A DNA stretch of 5,814 nucleotides from an uncultured Selenomonadaceae bacterium (GTDB lineage: Bacteria; Bacillota; Negativicutes; Selenomonadales; Selenomonadaceae): assembly GCA_905236145.1 (NCBI GenBank), contig CAJOOE010000009.1, positions 1-5,814 of the forward strand, read 5' to 3'. Shown piece after piece: positions 1 through 5,652 of the stretch. The position numbers and the translations under genes are program-made. Position 1 is the first letter of the stretch; every line of letters starts with the position of its first letter. Under the pieces are notes generated by a model. That model was not told the DNA's origin. It saw only the letters and a program-made list of their open reading frames with translations, and made no database searches.

Positions 1-2
1 AT

Positions 3-797
3 GAAGAATCACAAAGCGATAACGGGGATTTGTGCGTTCGATACGGCGGGAAAAATTATTATGCCGGGCTTGTCGATGTTTCCGATGCCAACGCAAGCGA
101 TTTGAGGGTCCGCAAAGGCGGCGTTACTTATGCCGTCGCAAAAGAAAGCGCTCCGGCGGGTCCCCGCACTCTTTCACTTTTGCACTTTGACGAATCTGCG
201 ACAAAAGACGAAGCCGGAATTATTACCTGGCAAGCCAACACAAGCGAATTAAGTAGTGTCAAAAAGTTCGGAACAAATTCACTTTTAAGATGCATTTACA
301 CCGATGATTTGGTAACTTTCGGCGGTGCAGATTTTACCATTGATTTTTGGATTTGTTTAACAAGTAGAACCGGCTATTCTACGCCAAATAACTTTTTTTT
401 CGATGCGGTAACGTCCGATGGTACAAACTTTGTAACATGTTCCTATTTAATGGGCGCGTCTTTGACTTGGTCATATCGTGACGAAGCATCTGACACACGG
501 TTTAGTCGAAATTCCGAGCTTTCATTAAATTCTTGGCATCACATTGCATTTACTTACAGCCATGAAAAGGCAGAAGCTTATTTTTTTATTGACGGCAGTT
601 TAGTTAATGGAAGCCCGATTACCGATTGCCAAATAGAACGTTGTAAAAGACAAATGTCAATCGGTAATGCTTATTTTAGAACCAGTGGTTCTACCGACTA
701 TCAAAACAAAGGTTATATTGATGAATTCCGGCTTATTGACGGGCAAGCAGTTTGGACTGAAAACTTCACACCTCCGACGGCGGCTTATACTTTGTAA
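3..797 (+). CDS. LamG (concanavalin-A-like) phage virion protein, 5' partial
   Basis: The frame is open to the left edge with no stop, so the true start lies upstream; the TTG at 30 has no good ribosome site. The visible 264 residues begin with two short related motifs, LCVRYGGKNYYA and LRVRKGGVTYA. From about residue 57 to 258 there is a LamG / concanavalin-A-like jelly-roll domain: LSLLHFDES near the start, DFTIDFWI, WHHIAFTYS, AYFFIDGS, and the closing strand YIDEFRLIDGQ followed by FTPPTAAY. Such domains in phage proteins usually lie on the virion or tail surface and are thought to bind glycans, which suggests an adhesin or host-recognition role here (inference). GC, counted by hand, drops from about 52% (1-180) to about 37% (241-720), suggesting that the lectin part was acquired or exchanged separately. 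The fold is well supported; the ligand and virion location are unknown. Confidence 0.85.
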   Translation, partial: EESQSDNGDLCVRYGGKNYYAGLVDVSDANASDLRVRKGGVTYAVAKESAPAGPRTLSLLHFDESATKDEAGIITWQANTSELSSVKKFGTNSLLRCIYTDDLVTFGGADFTIDFWICLTSRTGYSTPNNFFFDAVTSDGTNFVTCSYLMGASLTWSYRDEASDTRFSRNSELSLNSWHHIAFTYSHEKAEAYFFIDGSLVNGSPITDCQIERCKRQMSIGNAYFRTSGSTDYQNKGYIDEFRLIDGQAVWTENFTPPTAAYTL

Positions 798-800
798 AGT

Positions 801-829
801 TTGACGACTTGCCGCCAAACCGGTAAAAT
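801..829 (+). promoter_or_regulatory. sigma70-type promoter of the toxin-antitoxin cassette
   Basis: TTGACG at 801-806 (5 of 6 matches to TTGACA) and TAAAAT at 824-829 (5 of 6 to TATAAT) are separated by exactly 17 bases. The promoter begins three bases after the LamG stop codon. Transcription would start near 836, giving a leader of only about 15 bases before the ATG at 851. This would allow the cassette to be expressed independently of the phage late tail operon, for instance in the lysogen. It is predicted from sequence only. Confidence 0.6.
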
Positions 830-850
830 CGGCTCCGGGAGGGATTTAAA

Positions 851-1030
851 ATGAATGAAGATTATGATTCAAAGAAAAATGTGCTTTCAAGATTGAAGAA
901 CGCATTATGTGAAGTCAGGTTACGCGAAAAAGGGCTTCTGCCGGCAACAACTTCCGTCCGCAAAATGATTGAAGAACTCAAACAAGAGGCGGCAGAATCA
1001 GAAACGGCGGAAAAGGCGGTTGCAATATGA
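851..1030 (+). CDS. putative antitoxin, partner of the RelE/HigB-like toxin
   Basis: A 59-residue protein starting at ATG 851, with a strong Shine-Dalgarno (GGAGGG, 838-843) seven bases upstream. It ends in TGA at 1028-1030, so the stop overlaps the toxin start as ATGA and the two are probably translationally coupled. The protein is mostly charged and helical. A basic N-terminal helix (SKKNVLSRLKNAL) is followed by a short LLPATTS linker, a second helix (VRKMIEELKQEA) and an acidic C-terminus. I recognise no named antitoxin family and see no clear helix-turn-helix or ribbon-helix-helix. The assignment rests on its size, its overlap with a RelE-like gene and the shared promoter and terminator. 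The order antitoxin then toxin is the reverse of the classic higBA arrangement. It could instead be an unrelated small phage protein. Confidence 0.65.
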   Translation: MNEDYDSKKNVLSRLKNALCEVRLREKGLLPATTSVRKMIEELKQEAAESETAEKAVAI

Positions 1031-1380
1031 TTGTCGAACAAACTGCCGATTTTGAAAAAGATTTAAAATATTATGTCAAGAAGAAAAAGTATTTTAAATT
1101 ACCGGAAACAATCGAAAAACTTGTCGATGACCTTGAAAACGGTAATTTGCCCGGTGACAAAATACCCGGCTTGAAACTTCCGGAAAATTCGGCTGCTTAC
1201 AAAGTCCGGCTTGAAAACAAATCCGCCAATGTCGGCAAGTCTAACGGCTTCAGAATAATCTATTATCTTGTTGTCGATGAACGAATTTACTTGTTGACAA
1301 TCTACTCAAAAAAAGATGATGAACGGATTGTCACCGATTCGGAAATTGCAGAAATGATTGACAACATTTTGAACGATTAA
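1027..1380 (+). CDS. RelE/ParE-superfamily toxin (HigB/RelE-like mRNA interferase)
   Basis: A 117-residue protein of typical length for the RelE/ParE superfamily. These toxins fold as a small beta sheet with two N-terminal helices, and the RelE/HigB branch cleaves mRNA on the ribosome. Visible hallmarks are an N-terminal helical part (residues 6-40), KVRLE with R61, the NGFRIIYYLV strand (74-82, with R76, Y79 and Y80), and YLLTIYSKKDDER (88-100, with Y93, K95 and K96), ending in a C-terminal helix. Basic and tyrosine residues in the central and last strands fit a ribonuclease-competent HigB/RelE type better than ParE, but the catalytic set cannot be proved here. It overlaps the upstream small gene by four bases and is followed 16 bases later by an intrinsic terminator. 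No frameshift or truncation is visible, so it is likely functional. Confidence 0.85.
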   Translation: MIVEQTADFEKDLKYYVKKKKYFKLPETIEKLVDDLENGNLPGDKIPGLKLPENSAAYKVRLENKSANVGKSNGFRIIYYLVVDERIYLLTIYSKKDDERIVTDSEIAEMIDNILND

Positions 1381-1396
1381 CCAAAACTGAAAACTT

Positions 1397-1417
1397 GACC
1401 GCTCCGGCGGTCTTTTT
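1397..1417 (+). terminator. Rho-independent terminator after the toxin gene
   Basis: A perfect 6-bp stem GACCGC (1397-1402) / GCGGTC (1407-1412) encloses the loop TCCG (1403-1406) and is followed directly by TTTTT (1413-1417). In RNA the loop is C(UCCG)G, a member of the unusually stable UNCG tetraloops. It closes the toxin-antitoxin cassette. The tape measure gene downstream would then need read-through, late antitermination or its own promoter; I see no clear promoter in 1418-1481. Confidence 0.85.
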
Positions 1418-1418
1418 A

Positions 1419-1450
1419 GGTTAAGAGGTTAAGAGGGAAAGAGGGTAACA
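1419..1450 (+). repeat. four imperfect 8-bp purine-rich tandem repeats
   Basis: Consecutive octamers GGTTAAGA (1419-1426), GGTTAAGA (1427-1434), GGGAAAGA (1435-1442) and GGGTAACA (1443-1450). The first two are identical and the later two have drifted. The block fills most of the gap between the terminator and the tape measure ribosome site. It is non-coding, and no function can be assigned from the sequence. Confidence 0.7.
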
Positions 1451-1470
1451 GGAAAATTAAAAATAAGGGC

Positions 1471-1476
1471 AGGTGA
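1471..1476 (+). promoter_or_regulatory. ribosome binding site that sets the tape measure start at TTG 1482
   Basis: AGGTGA lies five bases before TTG 1482, ideal spacing for a Shine-Dalgarno. The alternative start, GTG 1473, lies inside this same site and has only the poorly placed AGGGC before it. Starting at 1482 gives the N-terminus MAKNGQKIDELYISLGLD, which looks like the usual beginning of tape measure proteins of this kind. Confidence 0.75.
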
Positions 1477-1481
1477 GAAAG

Positions 1482-4400
1482 TTGGCTAAAAACGGACAGA
1501 AAATTGACGAATTGTATATTTCGCTCGGACTTGATATTGCAAAATTGCAACTCGATTTTGATACAGCCGGCAGAACGGTTTCAAATGCAATCGCTCAATT
1601 AAACAGTTCTTCAAACAAAATAAAACTGAAAATGGAAACCGATTTGTCGAATCTCGAAGGTGTAGGCTCGGAACTCGACAAAATAAAGGTAAAACAAGAG
1701 GCGGTAAATCGTCAACTCGATATTATGCGGCAGAAAGAATCAATCCTCGCCGCAGTTTTGAAAGACGCTCAAAAAAATACCGGACTCGACAGCGGCGCAA
1801 CCCGTAAAGCGGAAACGGATTTGCTCCGTCAACAAAAACTCGTCGCTCAAACAGAGGCTGAACTTCGGAAACTCGCGGCGGCAAGAATCTCCGCTCAAGG
1901 CAAAATTCAAATTGACGTTGACACTCAAAAAGTAAAAATCGCAGAACAAAATATCCGTGACAGTTTGGCAAGAATGACCGCCAAAATTCAAAATATCAGG
2001 TTGAAAGCCGAATTTGATATTTCTTCACTTCGCGGAGTTAATGCCGAATTTGAAAAAGAAAAAATAACCGTTCAGGCTCTCAATAAAGAACTCGAACTTC
2101 AAAAACAAAAATTAAATCAACTGCAAAATGCTTACAATCTCGTAAATAAAAATTACGGCTCAAATAATGTCGTTACTTTGAACGCTCAAGGTAATGTTTT
2201 GCGACAAATGCAGGAAATAAATCAACTGCAGGCAAAAATTCGTGAACTAAGCAACGCAAAAATCGAAATAAAAGCCGGCTTGAATATCGAAGAAGTAAGA
2301 CGCGCCGAAAATGCAATAAATGACAGCATTTCGCGAATGAATGCCAAAATTCAAAATATCCGCGTAAAAGCCGAACTTGATTTGTCCGCTTTGAAATCCG
2401 GTGCAAGTGATGCCGAAAAAAATAAAATTGCCGTTGCCGCACTTAATAAAGAACTTGACCTGCAAAGACAAAAATTAAATCAACTGCAAAACGCTTACAG
2501 ACTTGCGCAAAATTCCGGCGGAAAAGGTTCAATCGGTGCAATTAACGCAAATACAGACGTTTTAAGACAACAACAACTTATAAGACGGCTTGAAGGCGAT
2601 ATAAGAAATTTAAATTCGACAACGGCAAAAGTCGGTGCGAATACTTCCGGATTTTCAAAAATATCAAGTGCCGTGTCCGGTACACACGCAAAAATCGGTG
2701 AATTGGTAAACAAAATAAACACTTTCAATGCGGCAATAGCGACGGGAGCGACAACTGCTGCTGCTGCGGCGGGATTTTTCAAATTATCGGAAAATGCCGT
2801 TAAAGCGGGTCATGACACTTACAAACTTGCCGAAAGGTTGCACACTTCGACGGCTGAAGCGGGAGCATTGAAACGGGCATTCGGCATGGTCAATATGGAC
2901 GTTTCTGCGGCAATTTCGATTTTTGCAAGGCTCGGAAAACAACTTGCGACGGCGGGAAAAGACGGAAACGCTTTGACAAATGCAATGTCGGATTACGGAT
3001 TTACTTTGACCGACGGTGCCGGAAAAATGTTGCCTTATACAAAAATGCTTGACGAACTCGCAAAAGGCTACAGAAATGCACAGGAATCAGGAGAAACCGC
3101 CGCCTTTGTCGCAGATGTTCTCGGTGCAAGAGGGACGGCACTTGAACCTTTGCTTGCGGATTATGAAGCACTTTCGGCGGCATCGAAAGATGTAAAAACT
3201 ACCGGCTTACTTGACCCGCAAAAAGCTGAAGAATCTTACAGAGAACTGAAAAAATTTGAATTTGAAATAAATCAACTCAAAAGCGTAACCGGTGCAACTT
3301 TACTTCCGATAACACGGGAATTGATGCCGGAATTTGTCGGCGGTTTTCGCTCGATCGTCGGCATGATAAATCAAAACAAAGAAGGTATAAAATCATTCGG
3401 CGAACTTGCCGGAGATGTATTCGGGGGAACTGCACGGGGCATAATGACGGTCGTTACCGCACTCGGAAATTTGAAAAAAAGTTTGGGTGAAACTTTGGGA
3501 AGTTCCGAATCCGAAAAAATCTTGAAAACGGCGGGACTTGAAGAATATGTAAACAAAGGCAACACAGTCGGGACAATTCTCGGCGGCATGATCGGCAGTC
3601 GAGGAGGAGCTGCCGGAATTATCGGCGGCGGTGCAGTCGGCTCGGAAGTCGGCGGCGGGATTTATTCTTTGGTCGGAAAATTGGGATTAAAAGCAACGGG
3701 CGAATGGGATTACTACAAAGAAAAAGCCGCTTTAATCGAACAGGAAAAAAAAACTCAAGAGGATTTGCTGAAAATCCGGAAAGAACTCGGCGGCGATTGG
3801 GACGAAGGAAATTTTTCGGAACGTCAAAAGCGGGTTGCGGAAGTTCAAAAACGCCTTGAAAGCGAACTTGCAAAAGCGACAAGCGAAAGACTGCAAGAAA
3901 AACTTGAAGGAATCAGAGAAAGTACGGAAGTTTCAATCGCGGCGGGAAAAGCCGAATCTTCAGCTTGGAAGGCGGCGGAACGTGAAATTACAAAGGCAAT
4001 CAAAGACGCTCGCGCCGAAGCCGAAAAAGCTAATGAGGAACTTAAAGAGAGTATTTTCAAACTCACTCACACTGATTTTGAAAATCGGCTCGATTCAATA
4101 AACACAAACGCAGAAAATATGCTTAATCGCGGTGCCGATGCCGATTTGGTTTTGCAAGAAAAGGAACTTCAACTCAAAAAGGCGCGTGACGAATTTAATC
4201 GCGACGTTCTCGATAAATCTTACGAAACTTACATGACCGAACACGAAAAACGGCTCAATGCCATTGACAACGAAAAACTTGCTTGGATCAGAAAGGGACT
4301 TGATGAAGTTTCGGCGGTTGAATGGGCTGAAAATGAAAAATCAAAGGTTATTCGCGAATTTAACAACAATGTCGCCGCCAATCTTGATTCGATTTGGCAA

Positions 4401-5174
4401 ACGGAACTTGAAAAACGGCTCACAAATATCGAACGCGAAAAACAGGCTTGGATTGACAAGGGCGTTGAAGAAGTAAAAGCTACTCAATGGGCTGAACAGG
4501 CAAAGGTTGACGCTCAAAGAAATGCCGCCATGTCCGTTTTGAAAAGTCAACTTGATGAATATCGGGCATTTCAGCGCGGCGGTTTTGAAGGCTTGCAAGA
4601 TTATCAAATGCAACAGCTTTTTAAATCCGGTATTCGTCCGGAAGATTTGAGAATAACTCCGGAGGAACTCGCACAGTTTCAATTTAATCGGGAAATTTCT
4701 CAAAAATCTTTACTTCCGAATTTTATGTCGCAAGAGGATATTGACGCGCTTAATAAACTTCGTTCCGTTCAAATTGATTCAATGCGCAAAGATGCGGAGG
4801 AAGAAAAATTAAAAATTTTGCGGGGAATAAGTTTTGCCGATGCGGAAGCACAGAAAAATTTTGAAAACTACAGACAAAATTATTTTGAAAAATTAAATCC
4901 GAATGATTCGGCTGAAATGTCAAAATTGGTAGAGATGAGCGGAAAGTTGGCAGATTTGAGTTCCGTTATCACAAAAATAAATCTGCCGCAACCGGTGATT
5001 CAGACGACCGAAAATTTAAATCGGCAAATGCCTCCGGAAGTCAACGTAAATGTACAGATTGACGAGGCACACGCTTGGGACACACAACATATTCAAGAAC
5101 TTGCCGAAAAAGTTGCCGACGAAATAACTCCTGCGGTTGTAGGGGCGATTGGGGGCGATTCAAATTCATATTAA
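1482..5174 (+). CDS. phage tail tape measure protein
   Basis: A 1230-residue tape measure protein. The family forms the extended ruler around which the tail tube polymerises, and it leaves through the tube during DNA ejection. Residues 29-395 are three tandem coiled-coil units of 125, 121 and 121 residues. Residues about 405-640 form a PhageMin_Tail-like core, starting with a hydrophobic alanine-rich patch (FNAAIATGATTAAAAAGFF) and including KLAERLHTSTAEAGALKRAF. Residues about 696-733 are a glycine-zipper segment (GGMIGSRGGAAGIIGGGAVG), a candidate membrane-active helix. Residues about 745-860 are charged coiled coil, and residues 863-1027 are three 55-residue repeats. The C-terminus ends in a beta-like VNVNVQID strand, a helix and GGDSNSY. 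The start at TTG 1482 follows the AGGTGA ribosome site; GTG 1473 would add only three residues. The gene is intact. At 0.15 nm per residue the full length implies a tail of up to about 185 nm (inference; processing would shorten it). Confidence 0.95.
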   Translation: MAKNGQKIDELYISLGLDIAKLQLDFDTAGRTVSNAIAQLNSSSNKIKLKMETDLSNLEGVGSELDKIKVKQEAVNRQLDIMRQKESILAAVLKDAQKNTGLDSGATRKAETDLLRQQKLVAQTEAELRKLAAARISAQGKIQIDVDTQKVKIAEQNIRDSLARMTAKIQNIRLKAEFDISSLRGVNAEFEKEKITVQALNKELELQKQKLNQLQNAYNLVNKNYGSNNVVTLNAQGNVLRQMQEINQLQAKIRELSNAKIEIKAGLNIEEVRRAENAINDSISRMNAKIQNIRVKAELDLSALKSGASDAEKNKIAVAALNKELDLQRQKLNQLQNAYRLAQNSGGKGSIGAINANTDVLRQQQLIRRLEGDIRNLNSTTAKVGANTSGFSKISSAVSGTHAKIGELVNKINTFNAAIATGATTAAAAAGFFKLSENAVKAGHDTYKLAERLHTSTAEAGALKRAFGMVNMDVSAAISIFARLGKQLATAGKDGNALTNAMSDYGFTLTDGAGKMLPYTKMLDELAKGYRNAQESGETAAFVADVLGARGTALEPLLADYEALSAASKDVKTTGLLDPQKAEESYRELKKFEFEINQLKSVTGATLLPITRELMPEFVGGFRSIVGMINQNKEGIKSFGELAGDVFGGTARGIMTVVTALGNLKKSLGETLGSSESEKILKTAGLEEYVNKGNTVGTILGGMIGSRGGAAGIIGGGAVGSEVGGGIYSLVGKLGLKATGEWDYYKEKAALIEQEKKTQEDLLKIRKELGGDWDEGNFSERQKRVAEVQKRLESELAKATSERLQEKLEGIRESTEVSIAAGKAESSAWKAAEREITKAIKDARAEAEKANEELKESIFKLTHTDFENRLDSINTNAENMLNRGADADLVLQEKELQLKKARDEFNRDVLDKSYETYMTEHEKRLNAIDNEKLAWIRKGLDEVSAVEWAENEKSKVIREFNNNVAANLDSIWQTELEKRLTNIEREKQAWIDKGVEEVKATQWAEQAKVDAQRNAAMSVLKSQLDEYRAFQRGGFEGLQDYQMQQLFKSGIRPEDLRITPEELAQFQFNREISQKSLLPNFMSQEDIDALNKLRSVQIDSMRKDAEEEKLKILRGISFADAEAQKNFENYRQNYFEKLNPNDSAEMSKLVEMSGKLADLSSVITKINLPQPVIQTTENLNRQMPPEVNVNVQIDEAHAWDTQHIQELAEKVADEITPAVVGAIGGDSNSY
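1566..2666 (+). repeat. three tandem ~121-codon repeats in the tape measure gene
   Basis: The units are 1566-1940 (125 codons), 1941-2303 (121) and 2304-2666 (121). Units 2 and 3 are exactly 363 bases apart at several anchors: an identical 18-mer at 1980-1997 and 2343-2360, and an identical 24-mer at 2105-2128 and 2468-2491. Unit 1 is diverged but aligns without gaps over its first part at an offset of 375 bases. Shared protein landmarks are I[KR]xKxExDxSxL (for example IRLKAEFDISSL and IRVKAELDLSAL), LNKELxLQxQKLNQLQNAY in units 2 and 3, and an LRQ motif late in each unit. This is an in-frame coding duplication of coiled-coil ruler sequence. Confidence 0.88.
4068..4562 (+). repeat. three tandem 55-codon repeats in the tape measure gene
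   Basis: The units are 4068-4232, 4233-4397 and 4398-4562, each exactly 165 bases. Anchors are FENRLDSI, HEKRLNAI and LEKRLTNI at the same place, then NMLNRG, AWIRKG and AWIDKG. Units 2 and 3 also share the EWAE / QWAE motif, which is lost in unit 1. Units 2 and 3 are the closest pair. They are unrelated in sequence to the N-terminal ~121-codon repeats. Confidence 0.88.
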
Positions 5175-5193
5175 AATCGGTGAAATTCAAACA

Positions 5194-5496
5194 ATGAGCG
5201 TTACAAATTGGCAGACAGTTCCGGACGACAGACAAACAATGATTGAAACCATCGGCGGCGTTGTCGTTCAGGACTTCGGTCACATTTCGGACGGCGATAA
5301 ATTTTCCTGCACGGTGACCGTTACAAGGGAAGATTCGGAAATTATTTTTGGTTATTGGCACAATCGGACGCTTGTAAATGTTGTGGACGAAGGCGGCGCA
5401 ATTTATCAAAATATGCGCGTAAAAGTAAAAAGTTACGGCTTTCTTCAGGGATTCGCGAAGTATCTTCAGATAAATTTGGAATTTTGGAAATTGTAA
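5194..5496 (+). CDS. small phage tail-associated protein, function unknown
   Basis: A 100-residue protein beginning MSVTNWQTVPDDRQTM, 19 bases after the tape measure stop. ATG 5194 is preferred; GGTGA at 5179-5183 lies ten bases upstream. An in-frame TTG at 5149 would overlap the tape measure gene and has a badly spaced purine run. The protein looks largely beta-stranded with alternating hydrophobic residues (GGVVVQDFGHI, KFSCTVTVTRE, LVNVVDEGG, MRVKVKSYGF) and ends in an aromatic strand (LQINLEFWKL). It has no signal peptide or membrane segment. Position directly after the tape measure gene and the small beta fold suggest a distal tail or baseplate component (inference). I cannot name the family. 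Confidence 0.8.
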   Translation: MSVTNWQTVPDDRQTMIETIGGVVVQDFGHISDGDKFSCTVTVTREDSEIIFGYWHNRTLVNVVDEGGAIYQNMRVKVKSYGFLQGFAKYLQINLEFWKL

Positions 5497-5571
5497 AGAA
5501 AAATTATTTAAAAAATTTTTATAAACGGCGTAACGGCGCGGTATATAAAGCAAAAATTGTAAAAAAATAAG
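5497..5571. other. AT-rich non-coding spacer
   Basis: Mostly A/T runs with one GC island containing a direct repeat, ACGGCG TA ACGGCG (around 5525-5538). The A and T tracts at 5500-5520 could pair weakly, but there is no GC-rich stem and so no convincing terminator. No ribosome site or separate gene is supported. The spacer begins right after the stop of the small tail protein gene. Confidence 0.5.
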
Positions 5572-5601
5572 TTGACTTTATCCCCTTCCGGAGTGATTAA
5601 T
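5572..5601 (+). promoter_or_regulatory. candidate promoter for the gene at 5653
   Basis: TTGACT (5572-5577, 5 of 6 matches to the -35 consensus) is followed after 18 bases by ATTAAT (5596-5601, 4 of 6 to the -10 consensus). Transcription would begin near 5608. The pairing is weaker than for the promoter at 801 and the spacer is one base longer than ideal. Confidence 0.4.
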
Positions 5602-5645
5602 ACACACGCCGAAAGGCAAACACACCACACACGTTGAAAGGGGAT
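5580..5645 (+). promoter_or_regulatory. candidate RNA leader that could mask the downstream ribosome site
   Basis: ATCCCCTT (5580-5587) is the exact reverse complement of AAGGGGAT (5638-5645), which contains the Shine-Dalgarno of the gene at 5653. Between the arms lies a small GCC-GAAA-GGC hairpin (5608-5617) with a GNRA loop. Only transcripts entering from upstream would carry the 5' arm; a transcript from the candidate promoter at 5572 would start after it. It matches no riboswitch class that I recognise. Confidence 0.35.
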
Positions 5646-5652
5646 TTTCAAA

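Noticed and set aside
1..105. ATG at position 1 as a gene start
   Set aside because: That frame ends at TGA 103-105 after 34 codons and is out of frame with the LamG protein, whose frame is open to the window edge.
851..1380. The two small genes before the tape measure gene as tail assembly chaperones (gpG/gpGT-like) with programmed frameshift
   Set aside because: The position fits, but the second protein has clear RelE/HigB features, the overlap is a start-stop ATGA, and I see no canonical slippery heptamer near 1000-1030.
1473..1475. GTG 1473 as the tape measure start
   Set aside because: It lies inside the AGGTGA ribosome site that is ideally spaced for TTG 1482, and it has no good site of its own.
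3835..4476. Two alternative-frame + strand open frames inside the tape measure gene (3835-4101 and 4258-4476)
   Set aside because: They arise from the Lys/Glu-rich coiled-coil code read in another frame, with no ribosome sites and no domain.
4341..4703. Minus-strand open frame of 120 codons within the tape measure gene
   Set aside because: It is antisense to a continuous coiled-coil coding region with repeats and has no recognisable domain.
5149..5151. TTG 5149 as the start of the 100-residue tail protein
   Set aside because: It would overlap the tape measure gene by 26 bases, and the purine run before it is only about two bases away; ATG 5194 has a better context.
5497..5522. Terminator after the small tail protein gene
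   Set aside because: Only A/T pairing is possible between the A and T tracts, with no GC stem, so a functional intrinsic terminator is not supported.
5041..5553. Long minus-strand open frame (170 codons) across the end of the tape measure gene and the next gene
   Set aside because: It lies antisense over two well-supported + strand genes, has no convincing ribosome site, and its translation looks random (rich in Cys, Asn, Phe and Arg).
5500..5652. CRISPR-like or iteron repeats in the last intergenic region
   Set aside because: The CACAC runs and the ACGGCG doublet are too short and irregular to be an array or an origin.
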